Assembly (NCBI GenBank): GCA_001247695.2
Contig: LGRX02014764.1
Coordinates: 67,080-131,079 of the forward strand
Reading direction: 5' to 3'
Length of the DNA stretch: 64,000 bases
DNA from: Cymbomonas tetramitiformis
Lineage: Eukaryota > Chlorophyta > Pyramimonadophyceae > Pyramimonadales > Pyramimonadaceae
A program made the translations under genes and the position numbers. The notes under the pieces are model-generated. The model had not been told where the DNA came from. It did not search any database and saw nothing but the letters and a program-made list of their open reading frames with translations. Shown in pieces: positions 1 through 10,912 of this stretch (positions within the stretch are counted from its first letter, which is position 1; each line of letters starts with the position of its first letter).

Positions 1-1032
1 CCATCGATTGTGCTCCACGCGACAGGTGATGCAGAAACAGTGACAAAGGGCTCAGGCTTACCCCCACGCAGACATAGATGCGTGAAGGTCGTTTCATCGT
101 TGGTATCGTAGTTACATGGCCTGAAACCGAACGGCCATAGTGTCGTTCTCGAAGTCCTCGGCCAGCGGGCAGTAGTCGGCGGGGACGGTGATCTTATCGC
201 TTGGCATGTGCTGGCAGTCACAGCGGCCAGTGCCGCACTCTGCTGTTTCGCTTGCAAATAGGATGCTTGCAAGCGGGGATATAGTAACTCGCCGGTGGAC
301 GTGGAGAACAAACCCACCTTAGCACTATACGTGTGCTGGGGGTAAACGCCCGGCCGATGCATGGGCGCGTACATAGATATATTGCCCACCCTCAGAGTCC
401 ATGGTCGGGTTCCTTGTCGCTCACGGTGTTGTATCAGCTGCTAACTTCTTCATGGTAGCATTCAGCTGCTTCGTCGATTTCTCCATCTTGTCGGCGTGAG
501 ATTCAAATGATGTGGCTCGGAGTCGTCGTAAATCTTGAAGGATGTGTGTGGGGGCTGATCTAGCCATGAGTGGCTAAGCGCGACGCCTGAGATGGGCTGA
601 GCGCCCCAACGGCGCGTTCGCAGCACTTTGCGTCTGCGGTATGACATAATTCGACTGTTGGGAAGGTTGCGGACACGTCACGCGTTCCCTGTGTTGAATT
701 TATCGTTGCCTTGATCCTGGTCCTCCTAGAATTTCGTTGGTTCTTAGCTACCGACTACCGTATGGGTGTTCGGAGAGCTCACAAAAATTCGCACACGCTC
801 CACACAGCCACATTCTGTCTTATATGATGACCCCGTTTTTCGGCACCCTTCGCCGCCGCCCCATTTTGCGAACGTTAAAACTAGCTCGGGCTGTCTCTAT
901 AGGCATCCGTTGGTCATAAACCTAGGATCATGAGTGAGTATTTCGGCGGGTCGCCGGAATTTACCGAGTGTCTTCGACGCCTCTAGTGCGCACCAATCAG
1001 CGACGCCCATGACATCAAGATACATACAACGA
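1..1032. other. No gene recognised at left edge
   Basis: Open frames here are short, overlap on both strands and match nothing I recognise. I see no tRNA-like fold or transposon end. The stretch ends where the large inverted repeat begins. Confidence 0.5.
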
Positions 1033-1049
1033 TCTTTCTCTGCGTTTTT

Positions 1050-1409
1050 TTGCGAGCTTGTGATTTAGAAATTGTGTGGAAGCCGTGGCGCGATGTTTCC
1101 TTGTTCAGAGAGGTAGCAGCATGGCATCTTGCCCTCGCGGGATCAACCCCGGTCTTAGTTGGCCATGCTACCTCACCCGATGTGCTACTATCCCTAGCTA
1201 ACATGAAACATCTTGCGCTGGTTAAGTTGACTATTATTCACCGACTGACAATCGTTCATCCTCTAGGTGCGGTAGGTGGATACGTCAGGCCTTTTGGGAT
1301 CTTGGCGCGAAGCCGGCTGTGGTGCATTTTATCGTATCCTGGCGAATGTTATGTGCTTGCTCTGTATGTTATCTTCTTTATGATCATCGTAGTTGACATT
1401 TTGTTTTAG
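1050..1409 (+). other. Candidate conserved frame in left arm
   Basis: An open frame that converges with the neighbouring ELIP-like gene. Its counterpart in the right arm (5848-6180, minus) encodes nearly the same peptide, including LALAGSTPVLVGHATSP and LANMKHLALV. The two copies differ by two 3-nt indels that leave the frame open, a hint of coding constraint. There is no ATG in frame before the conserved part in this arm. No family recognised. It may be an exon of an old gene or a chance frame in duplicated DNA. Confidence 0.25.
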
Positions 1410-2053
1410 GTTTACAGATAGTAACAGCGAATGAATAGTGACCAGAAAAGAAATGGCAACATTCACCTGCCATACTTGCATATGTTTATCTGCCCTGTCA
1501 TCTTTGTAATTTTTTACCGTATTTACTTTACATTTTACTTTCCGCACACAAGGATTAGAGCCTATCCGTAGAAAGTGTTAGTTAGGAAAGTATTGATCAC
1601 ATATACCATCCACACATACAACTGACTTTGTTCTCAAAGCCCTCTGCATATAGATGGAAACCGCAAGAGTATCAAAATCTGACCATGTTATTTTTATGTA
1701 CATTTGTGAGGAGTGATTATGTGACGTAGACCACAGGGATATCAAGTGAGTTTTTCATGTTTCCCACAACATCAGTGTTCCCTCACTGAGATGGCAGGCT
1801 ATGGTAGGTACTCCAAGAATATCTACACAACTAAATGTTTACACAAACTATAATATTATTTACGAGATGTAACAACTACTATATACAAAGAACTATGGCA
1901 CTTAGTTCTACAACTTTGGCGTTATGAATCCAGGGACCTCAACACTCCCCGTACTTCGTAGGCACTTGTCAACAGGGTCAGGTATCTATCTGAGCGACAG
2001 ATGCCCCAGACTGCTGCCAACATATTTCCCCAGCACATCAAAACACTGCTTGT

Positions 2054-3192
2054 TTAAAACTCCGAGTGTCCCAAGAACATCTCCGTGATGAACAACGCAA
2101 GGATCCCCATCATAGCTGCACGCCCGTTCAGCATCTCGATGTCCGGTGTAAAACGTGCGATGTGACCATCTGTCACCTTGGCGGAAGGCGGCTTGTCCAG
2201 GCCATTATCCTCCACACCCTTGAACTGTGGAACAACGCGTCTATTAGTCTTTGCAGCAACAACAGAAAACAAGGACCTTTCCGATAAGGCGGAGCTCTAG
2301 TCGAAGTGCAGGCTTACCTTGGGAACGTAGGACGCCACTACGATAACCACGGCAGACAACACAGCCAGGTAGAAACCAGTGTTTGGGTAGCTGACAGTCC
2401 TCGTGGTCTCATCCAACAGAGCGAAAGTGCGGGTGTTAACAACTTGCTTGCTAAGCGAGACATGAGAGTCCAGCTCCACAAGCAAAGCGCTGACGAATCC
2501 GACCATTCCGACGCGGCCGTTCAGAATTTCCTGAGCCACAAAGCAGGCATCATCAGCGCACGGGATCTCCAATGTGTTATTTGAACAGCACAGGGGAAGG
2601 CGAGGTCCTCGGGAGATCGACTTGCAGGTGGAGAAAACACGAGCTACACAAGAGCTATTTGGGCATACCGCAGAGCGCCAGTTAAAGAACGTCTCGCCAA
2701 AGGCGTTCAAGTTTTCGGTGCCGTCCTCGCCCATGGGACCTCCGTATGCGACAGTGCCGTCGGCGGGGTCGAGGACATCCTTCTTCTCCTCAGCTTCGGC
2801 CTTTGCCTATCAAAGAATACCCAGACCGCATGAGGATGCCGTATACGCACCGGAGAAAGTGCGTGTAGCTGAAGTGCGAACTAGCGCACGCTAAATAGGC
2901 GTTGAGAATCGGAGCGCAGGCACAGTCATTACATAACCTCAGGGTTTGAGACGGCAAACGCTCGATCAACGTTCAGTTACAAGCTGACGGTGTTCCGTAT
3001 CACGCTCACCTCATCAGAGATTACCACAGGTTCGGGGACATCACACCGAACGGCCATGTTCCTGCGGGCCTGCACACGAGCAGCACGTGCTCCAGCCAAC
3101 CGAGGGCTCACACGGACACGCGAGGTGTGGACGCCTGAGGTACGGGCCACGAACTTGGTTGCCATCATGCTGGTCGTCATAGATTGAGCCAT
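2054..3192 (-). CDS. ELIP-like chlorophyll-binding protein, copy 1
   Basis: Four exons on the minus strand: 3010-3192, 2669-2806, 2318-2530 and 2054-2224, with GT-AG introns of 203, 138 and 93 nt, all phase 0. The predicted protein has 234 residues. Residues 1 to about 50 are rich in Ser, Thr, Arg and Ala and look like a chloroplast transit peptide. Helix 1 begins with the light-harvesting motif EILNGRVGMVG, helix 2 is a hydrophobic run before SYVPKFKG, and helix 3 begins with EMLNGRAAMMG. Three helices with LHC motifs in the first and third is the plan of early light-induced proteins (ELIPs), thylakoid proteins that bind chlorophyll and carotenoid under light stress. The protein is essentially identical to copy 2, which is transcribed away from it across 760 bp. 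The start was chosen because the transit peptide begins there and both copies share it. Family assignment is firm; the exact subclass is less so. Confidence 0.9.
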
Positions 3193-3668
3193 ATTTTTCA
3201 GTGTGTGAAAAGAATAGGTGTAGAGGCAGGAAATTTGAGGTGAGAATTATGGTGGTGTTCGCAACAAATGAATATCTATACGCAGATTTCTCAATTGGAT
3301 TGTTCATGACATGGCAGATATCGACGTGGTCATTCTCTACATTCACAAGTGGACCAACAATAGAATTGTAATAGGTCCAACTAAGATCGAAGCACCCGCG
3401 TTAGAAGAGTATCTTTTATTCTTTATACTAGGATATATACATCGGGGCAGCGAACTATAGCGTGGACGTGCAGGTCAATGACACATGGCATTACATGGTA
3501 CAACTTGTCAGGAACTGAGAAACACCTGGAGACCAATCTGGCGGATGGTGGAGCTCAATGCAGAAGGGCGACGCGAAAGTATCTCTGTCGTTTCCAATTG
3601 GGAGTTCCTGCGCAATTTTGAATTGATTGATGCCAGTGCCGGTGAACATGAACGATGAAGTTATTTAT

Positions 3669-3692
3669 TTTTTCCTCCAGCTGGAGGAAAAA
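3669..3692. repeat. 24-bp perfect palindrome
   Basis: The half-site TTTTTCCTCCAG is followed directly by its reverse complement with no spacer. It sits near the middle of the unique spacer between the divergent ELIP-like genes. It could be a symmetric protein-binding site or a remnant of the event that formed the inverted duplication. Confidence 0.85.
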
Positions 3693-3811
3693 TCAAAACA
3701 CTCGTCACTTCAAAATTGAAAATGACTACACACGACAGGCGAGGGGAGCCGAGCAGCCGACTGCGAGTCTCAGTCCGCGACTTCAGTCAAGAGACGGGGG
3801 GAATAGTAGTA

Positions 3812-3837
3812 AGTAGATACGTAGATGCGTATCTACT
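3812..3837. repeat. 10-bp inverted repeat with 6-bp loop
   Basis: AGTAGATACG is followed after six bases by CGTATCTACT. It lies just outside the inner edge of the right arm, about 115 bp upstream of the copy 2 start codon. A regulatory role is possible but unproven. Confidence 0.7.
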
Positions 3838-3854
3838 AGTCTTTAGTTTATGGA

Positions 3855-6150
3855 ATCTGCGTATTATAGATATTCCTTTGTTGCGATTGAACACCATAAT
3901 TCTTCACTTCACTTTCTGCCTCTACACCTATTCTTTTCACCCACTGAAAAATATGGCTCAATCTATGACGACCAGCATGATGGCAACCAAGTTCGTGGCC
4001 CGTACCTCAGGCGTCCACACCTCGCGTGTACGTGTGAGCCCTCGGTTGGCTGGAGCACGTGCTGCCCGTGTACAGGCCCGCAGGAACATGGCCGTTCGCT
4101 GTGATGTCCCCGAACCTGTGGTAATCTCTGATGAGGTGAGCGTGATACGGAACACCGTCAGCTTGTAACTGAACGTTGATAGAGCGTTTGCCTTCTCAAA
4201 CCCTGAGGTCATGTAATGACTGTGCCTGCTCTCCACTTCTCAACGCCTATTTAGCGTGCGCTAGTTCGCACTTCACCTACACGCATTTTCTCCGGTGCGT
4301 ATACGGCATCCTCATGCGGTCTGGGTACTCTTTGATAGGCAAAGGCCGAAGCCGAGGAGAAGAAGGATGTCCTCGACCCTGCCGACGGCACTGTTGCATA
4401 CGGAGGTCCCATGGGCGAGGACGGCACCGAAAACTTGAACGCCTTTGGCGAGACGTTCTTTAACTGGCGCTCTGCGGTATGCCCAAATAGCTCTTGTGTA
4501 GCTCGTGTTTTCTCCACGTGCAAGTCGATCTCCCGAGGAACTCGCCTTCCCCTGTGCTGTTCAAATAACACATTGGAGATCCCGTGCGCTGATGATGCCT
4601 GCTTTGTGGCTCAGGAAATTCTGAACGGCCGCGTCGGAATGGTCGGATTCGTCAGCGCTTTGCTTGTGGAGCTGGACTCTCATGTCTCGCTTAGCAAGCA
4701 AGTTGTTAACACCCGCACTTTCGCTCTGTTGGATGAGACCACGAGGACTGTCAGCTACCCAAACACTGGTTTCTACCTGGCTGTGTTGTCTGCCGTGGTT
4801 ATCGTAGTGGCATCCTACGTGCCCAAGGTAAGCCTGCACTTCGACTAGAGCTCCCCCTAACCGGAAAGGTCCTTGTTTTCTGTTGTTGCTGCAAAGACTA
4901 ATAGACGCGTTGTTCCACAGTTCAAGGGTGTGGAGGATAATGGCCTGGACAAGCCGCCTTCCGCCAAGGTGACAGATGGTCACATCGCACGTTTCACACC
5001 GGACATCGAGATGCTGAACGGGCGTGCAGCTATGATGGGGATCCTTGCGTTGTTCATCACGGAGATGTTCTTGGGACACTCGGAGTTTTAAACAAGTAGT
5101 GTTTTGGTGTGCTGGGGAAATATGTTGGCAGCAGTCTGGGGCATCTGTCGCTCAGATAGATACCTGACCCTGTTGACAAGTGCCTACGAAGTACGGGGAG
5201 TGTTGAGGTCCCTGGATTCATAGCGCCAAAGTTGTAGAACTAAGTGCCATAGTTCTTTGTATATAGTAGTTGTTACATCTCGTAAATAATATTATAGTTT
5301 GTGTAAACATTTAGTTGTGTAGGCATTCCTGGAGTACCTACCATAGCGTGCATTCTCAGTGAGGGAACAGTGTAGTTCTGAGAACAACTTACATGAAAAA
5401 CTCACTTGATAACCCTGTGGTATACGTCACAGAATCACTTCTTGTAAATGAACATAAAATTCGCATGATCAGTTTTTCCATAAACTTTGACAGTTTCCTC
5501 TAGATTCAGTGTGGTTTGTCAGTAAAATTAGTCATATATGCTGTTGATTTATGTAAACAATATTTTCTGAACTGACACTCTCCACAGATGGGTTCGAAAC
5601 CTTATCGGAAGAGGGTAAAATATTACCACACATATCACATGTAAAGCACATATACCATAAACAATTACAACGAAGACAGAGCAAATAATCGTGTAAGTGA
5701 GGGAGGCGAACATTGCCACTTTTAGTTATCACTTATCATTTACTGACACTATCGGTAAACGTAGAACAAAATGTTAACTACGCTGATCATTAAGAAGATA
5801 CGGCACAGAGCAAGCATATGATATTCGCCAAGAACCGAGAAAATGCACTAGAGCCGGCTTCGCGCTAAGATCCCAGAAGGCTTGGCGCATCCTCCTGCCG
5901 CACCTGGAGGATGAACGATTGTCAGTCGGTGAATAGTAAACGCAACCAGCGCAAGATGTTTCATGTTAGCTAGGGATAGTAGCACAGCAGGTGAGGTAGC
6001 ATGGCCAACTAAGACCGGGGTTGATCCCGCGAGGGCAAGACGCGATGCTACCTCTCTGAACAAGGAAACATCGCGCCACTGCTTCCACACAATTTCTAGA
6101 TCACAAGCTCGCAATTCTAAACACAAGATCGCAAAAAAACGCAGAGAAGG
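3855..6150. repeat. Right arm of large inverted repeat
   Basis: Reverse-complement partner of 1033-3286. Identity is highest over the ELIP-like gene and falls toward the outer end, where the arms differ by indels. One difference is a short local duplication near 6105-6130, present only in this arm. Confidence 0.9.
3953..5091 (+). CDS. ELIP-like chlorophyll-binding protein, copy 2
   Basis: Four exons on the plus strand: 3953-4135, 4339-4476, 4615-4827 and 4921-5091. Intron lengths are 203, 138 and 93 nt, the same as in copy 1, and all are phase 0. The 234-residue product has a Ser/Thr/Arg/Ala-rich N-terminus typical of a plastid transit peptide, an LHC motif in helix 1 (EILNGRVGMVG), a middle helix ending SYVPK, and an LHC motif in helix 3 (EMLNGRAAMMG). 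This is an ELIP-type thylakoid protein, expected to bind pigment and act in photoprotection. Intron 2 is 3n long with no stop in frame, so its retention would add 46 residues rather than truncate the protein. Near identity with copy 1, introns included, indicates recent duplication or ongoing gene conversion. Confidence 0.92.
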
Positions 6151-6180
6151 CAAGCACATAAAACTGTCAGACATCATCAC
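5848..6180 (-). other. Candidate conserved frame in right arm
   Basis: Counterpart of the frame at 1050-1409. Here an ATG is available at 6180 and a TAG closes the frame at 5848, giving 110 codons. The conserved core (CDLEIVWKQWRDVSLFREVA and onward) lacks two codons that the left copy has. It converges on the 3' end of ELIP copy 2. No recognised family; coding status uncertain. Confidence 0.28.
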
Positions 6181-7680
6181 ACGGCGAGGCGGCCATACGG
6201 AGGAATTTGTGCGTGTGAACTAGCAAAAAGAAATTGGACAAAGACGCGCAGAAAAGCCGAGCCAACCGATTCTGAGCCAGCAGCGCAGAGAAAACATCAG
6301 ACCGGATATACAAACGCGGTTATAACGTGACAACACACAAAACCATAGCGAGCGAAACACTGCTGACATCCGCATGTACAATTCCCACACACAGAGCAGC
6401 GCATTCTGGCCGCCAAGATCCGCACACTGAGAAATCTTTTCCGCTTTTGAAACTGGCGGCCAAACCGCTGCCTGATGTGCGAGAATGCGGCATGATGGCG
6501 TAAGCATTCTTATGTTGTCCATGCGTTACCAATCATTGTGTATTCCTGCTATGGCTCAGCTGGCTAAAGCTGCTTCAGTTCTCTGTGCGTTTGCTTTAGT
6601 ACGTTCTGCGTGTTTACAACTTAGTGTGCCTGCGTAGTGTGCTCTTTTTTTTTCCACTTGTTGAATTTTGAATAAAGTCTTTGCCCTGTTTGCTTTTCAA
6701 TCAATGGTGGGCAGCAGTGCGTCTGGCGGAGATTCCCCTGGCGAGATCATCCCCGCGGTCTTGCATGGGCAGTTTACCTTCGTTCAAAAAGACGCCCACA
6801 CGCCTAAGATACCAAAGTTCTGATACCAAGTTGTCCCAGGGGAATTCCCAGGAGTAAACTATTATCCTCTATTATCTTGAGGAATCATATCATATATTCA
6901 GATATACTATTTAACATAAACCCAGACAGCAAGAGTTATATCATTTGCTGTCCAAGTCCAAGAGACCAACTCTGTTACCTCTCTTTATTCTCTCCTCTGA
7001 GCTCACATATTATTTTCCCCAACTGTTCGCTCAGGCAATGTCACATCCACTCACTAATTTCCCTAATAGTTCGATACTCTTATTCTCATCGAAATCAGAC
7101 CCCCCTACTATGGGTGTCTCAGCAGGTACGTCGTGCCTCCTGGCACACTTAGCATGCGGCAGAATATAAGCATTATAGTCTAATTTCAGTTTAGCGTTTT
7201 TTATCTACGTAATTTGCGTTGGACGTCTGGGGTCTTGGCGTGAGGCTAGCTTAAACGGAAGAATGGCACGACCCCGGATTGTAAGCGGCCGCACTAGCCA
7301 TGCCCTCACAATCTTGAAGTGATCACATATATGTATAGGTCGTCCCAATTTCCTGTGCCTGCAATCTTTCACCTTTATCGAGCTTGGCAAATCACATATG
7401 ACGATTTCTGCACATCACTCGCTGAAGCAAAATACGCTTCATTTCTCTGTTGAGTGCTCGAAATTAAATCAAAATTGATATCCTTCTTCAACTGTCAATA
7501 TTTTATGAGCACATAGACTATAAAGAGCACGAAGTCGAGATTTTTAGTGCAAAATGTAGACGGGTCATGGCCAATGCTAAAATGCAGCTAACTAACTCAA
7601 TAGCTTCATAAGGGATGTACATTAGTTTGGTATATGCACACAAATATATACGTTGTAAAGATACGTTCAGGTTTTTAGGC
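6151..7680. other. No gene recognised
   Basis: About 1.5 kb with only short overlapping open frames. A stretch near 6550 resembles a tRNA D arm, but no cloverleaf can be drawn. I see no transposon ends. Confidence 0.5.
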
Positions 7681-7681
7681 A

Positions 7682-9770
7682 GTGCCTGCTCACTTTCCCG
7701 AACTGCGTGGAGTGATAGAATGTCGGTCGTGGTATCGGCAGGCAGCCAGCCTTGGATGGAGGGGCGAGGGTGGTAAATATCACTGGTTGTCATATCCGCG
7801 GAGGGGACACAGCAAGGAGACCCGTTGGGACCTTTTTGTTTGCAGTACCTTTGCAGCCTGTACTTGAGGCAACCTTAGAAGCACATCCTGATGTGGTTGT
7901 GATTGCATTCCTGGACGACGTTCGGATGATTGGTCCTCCTGAGCTGCGGGCACGGGCTGTTTATGCCACACTTCGGCAGGGCATGTTTGACATCGGGCTG
8001 GATCTCGAACGTGATGAAAAGTAAGGTTTTCTCCCCCTCGAGTTTATTTCAGATGTTGGTGATGACAACGGCGCGTCCCTACCTCAAGAGTTACTTTGGC
8101 CTCGGAGGGGACTAAGGTGCTGGGAGTTCCGGCTGGAGGTGATGTTTTCGTGTCCGAGGAATGCGGTAAGATGGCAGTATCAGCCGAACGTCGATTCTTC
8201 CGCTGCTAGAGGAGCTGAATGATCCCCAAGCGCAACTGCTTTTGTTGCGTTTCTGTGCCCATCGATGGTGTTTGCATTTGATGCGTGGTGTGCGCCCTGA
8301 TCTTCTTCAATCGGGTGCTTTACACTTCGACGAGGGGGTGCAGCGCAGCTTGCGGCAGATTCTGGGAAGCCCGGTGTCGTTGACCGAGGAGTCGGTGTCC
8401 ATCAGTCAAGTTCCCACGGCTTGGGGGCGGCGCTTAAGTCTCGCATCCACCCAAGAACGGCTGTCATTGGCAGGGTCGCTGGGTAGGTTCTTGGGCTCAG
8501 GTGTGGGCTCGTATGCGACTTGGGGTGCCAGCCTTGGAGGCGTGCTACCTCCCTAGTCTTTGCAGTCACGGGAAAGGTTTGGCGGCGGGGAGGTTGGAAT
8601 AAAGCCTTCATTCCTCACTACAGGCGCTTGGCGACACTTCGCACAACCGATTGGTTGAGACCCGGAGAGATGATCATCCCTTCCCGTCAGTGGGTTGGCC
8701 CGAGTTGGATTCAGATCTTGGGTGGGGTCTCTTTGCGCAGCCCAAAATTAAGTTGCAGAAGGACCTTTCTGCGGTCTTGAACGGATTCAATTGGCTTGAT
8801 TTATATTTTACCAAGCTGCGCCCGCATCTCGAGCCGCTGGTTGATTTTCCTTTCCCAACGTGGCGCCGCTGCTCACTTGGCAGCCATCCCCGCGTCGCCT
8901 TCTTTTCGGCTTCCACCCACTCAGGCAGGTGTCGCCTTGACTTTGCAGTTGGGTGCCCTGATGCATATTCTAGCTGGTGTGCACACATGTGTATGTGGTG
9001 CTTCTATTGACCCCTTTGGTTATCACTACCTTGTCTGCAACCGGCGTGGATGGGCTATCACGGCACGTCATGCCGTTCGTGATGTGTTGGCATCTACGGT
9101 ATGCTGAAGTCTTCGGATCCAGCCTTTGTCATCGTGGAGGATCGCACTCATCACGGTTATTTGCCTGATTGGAAGCCCGACATCACAGTGCTCAACCACG
9201 ATGGACGAGGCAGACATATTGTGATTGACGTGAGCCTAAGGTTGTCAATCAGATCTGAAATCAGTCTGATCGTCTGATAATCGGCCTGATTGTCTGATCT
9301 GATTTTCTGATCGTCTGATCTGGTAATCTAATTATCAGATACATCACTACTAAGCATCTGATAATCCGATCTGATCCGATCATCTGATAATCAGCTTTTG
9401 GCTGATTGACAACCTTGCGTGTGCCTCGTATGTGGACCGGGCTGCTCGGGAGCCGCTGCGGGCTGCGGCGGCATATGAGCGAGCCAAAAGGGTGGCATTG
9501 CGGTACGGGCCAATCTGGCCTCGCATACTTGTGCCTTTTGCGATGAATTCTTTTGGAGGTTTGGGGAAATCGGCGCGGAAGTTCTTTACAGTTGTGTACA
9601 GCGCAGGCAAGACCGATTGTTTCAGGAGGAGGAGGATGCAACATGGAGCACGCGGAGCTTTTCGACCTATTGGTTGCAGCGGGTGGTGGTTGCCTTGCAC
9701 GGCTCGCAGGGCTACGGGATTGCTTGCAGGGCTAGTCATGATTATCAGTATGGGTAAACGCTGGAAATTT
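7682..9770 (+). pseudogene. Broken non-LTR retrotransposon (RT and endonuclease)
   Basis: Pieces of one reverse-transcriptase polyprotein occur in order on the plus strand but in different frames. They are a fingers region near 7690-7800, the palm with an FLDD-type catalytic box (VVVIAFLDDVRMIGPP, 7888-7935), and thumb sequence near 8240-8420. A CxC...HxxxC zinc knuckle follows (CVCGASIDPFGYHYLVC, about 8989-9039). Next comes a restriction-like endonuclease part with PDWKPDI and IVIDVS near 9165-9235, continuing as ASYVDRAAREPL after an insertion. RT, zinc knuckle and C-terminal endonuclease in this order fit site-specific or R2-type non-LTR elements. Several frameshifts and the insertion at 9238-9416 show the copy is dead. 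Neither end of the element is clear. Confidence 0.75.
9238..9416. mobile_element. 179-bp foldback element in the retroelement
   Basis: The segment begins AAGGTTGTCAATCAG and ends with its exact reverse complement. The interior is made of degenerate CTGAT/GATCTG repeats. Removing the insert while keeping one copy of the CCT-type junction restores an open frame reading DVS-L-ACAS through the endonuclease domain. That identifies the segment as an insertion. It is too short to encode anything, so it would be a non-autonomous, MITE-like element. Confidence 0.75.
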
Positions 9771-10669
9771 GTATGATGTTTATCTAGGTAGTTGTTTTGG
9801 CATTTGGAGGAGTTTGTTTGTTTGCTGTGCCTTTGACCTTTGAATTGCACCTTACATTAAACTTTCTGATACCTCTTTTTATATATATATTCACTTATTC
9901 AGCACCTATATGATATGTCGGGACCAACGCAAAATAAGGTACATATGGCTGTCCAGCTATATTTGACATATACTTACGGTAAATTGCTTTGAATCGTTTT
10001 GCTTTTGGTACCAAGCGATTCACGACGGCCGTAGTTTTGGCGATGCAATGTCAATTCCTTATCATCACTTAAATAAGTACAAATTGCACCGATGTTTGGA
10101 AAATTCATTTTTTCTTTGAAAATTCATAATATATAAGTTCGGTGATTTGTAGATAATGTGAACTACTACAATGTAACTGGGTATTGAACATTGCTTCAAA
10201 GAAATGAAAATTTGATGAGCGCATCGTAGGTCCAGCCCGGGATAATCGATGGGGTTGAGTACTAGGAACCGTAGTCTGCAGGCGATCGATGTCTTTCCCA
10301 GCTCGGCAGACACACAATCCGCGAGTGCGTCCAAAAGTGTAACTGTACAATGAAATTGATATGGATACAGACAAATGTTGTTTTCATAGTGGGCACTATT
10401 TTACCGTAGTGCTGAGATCGATCTGGATGTAGACACATGGAGTGTTCAAAGTGGGTATCATGTTAATGTTGAACACTTGACGATCTATCCGAAATTTACG
10501 CGTTTTATCCTCTGAAATACGCAATTCTTGCGAAAGCAGGGCATACCATGACTAACGAAGAATCTGTGATCTCCAAATAACAATACCATTCCACAATGCT
10601 CCCTTCTCATTTACTATTTGTGTCGCTCTTCTTGAAACAAACGACCAGCCAGAGGCTCAAGGAGTGGAA
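9771..10669. other. No gene recognised
   Basis: AT-rich spacer between the dead retroelement and the 3' end of the first TPR gene. No convincing coding frame, RNA fold or repeat was seen. Confidence 0.45.
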
Positions 10670-10912
10670 TCAACATATGAGACTGGCAACAATGGATGCG
10701 CGATAGAATGCGGCACTGGAGGTGCATGCATTGATGTCCAAGGAGAACACGTGGCACTGAGATGCATAAGACGGGTCTTCCTTAAGGATGCAGGCGCCCA
10801 AGCATGCCACATCTGGACATTTCGCTTGCATCACTCGAAGGATAAGCTTCCTTTCTGTATCTTCACTCATATCTCGAGGGCAATGCATAACCAGCTGACA
10901 TGCTAAATCCAT
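10670..10912 (-). other. Possible frameshifted C-terminal extension
   Basis: An 80-codon frame on the same strand as the TPR gene. It overlaps that gene's last codons in another frame and contains Cys-rich and Met-rich segments such as MQAKCPDVACLGACI. It may be chance, or a former C-terminal extension displaced by a one-base change or an unrecognised final intron. No family recognised. Confidence 0.25.

Larger units (their letters stand above)
1033..3286. repeat. Left arm of large inverted repeat
   Basis: This segment is the reverse complement of about 3855-6150. The arms share the whole ELIP-like gene, its 3' flank and an outer conserved frame. Exon and intron lengths are identical between arms. 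Intron 2 (138 nt) differs at only two bases, while the outer flanks carry several indels. The outer edge lies at a T-rich run near 1033-1045, matched by an A-rich run near 6128-6140. The unique spacer is about 3287-3854. Confidence 0.9.
3193..3952. promoter_or_regulatory. Shared divergent 5' region of the ELIP pair
   Basis: The two ELIP-like genes face away from each other across this 760-bp interval, so it must contain both promoters. The flanks next to each start codon (about 95 bp each) belong to the inverted repeat and are similar. The middle, about 3287-3854, is unique. It holds a 24-bp perfect palindrome (3669-3692) and a second inverted repeat (3812-3837). I cannot identify a TATA box or named light-response element with confidence. 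Confidence 0.6.

Noticed and set aside
4411..4848. A single-exon 145-codon protein inside the ELIP gene
   Set aside because: It is exon 2, the stop-free intron 2 and exon 3 read through; the four-exon model gives a proper ELIP and is identical in both copies.
6548..6620. tRNA-like D-arm sequence
   Set aside because: No acceptor stem, anticodon arm or TTC loop can be drawn around it.
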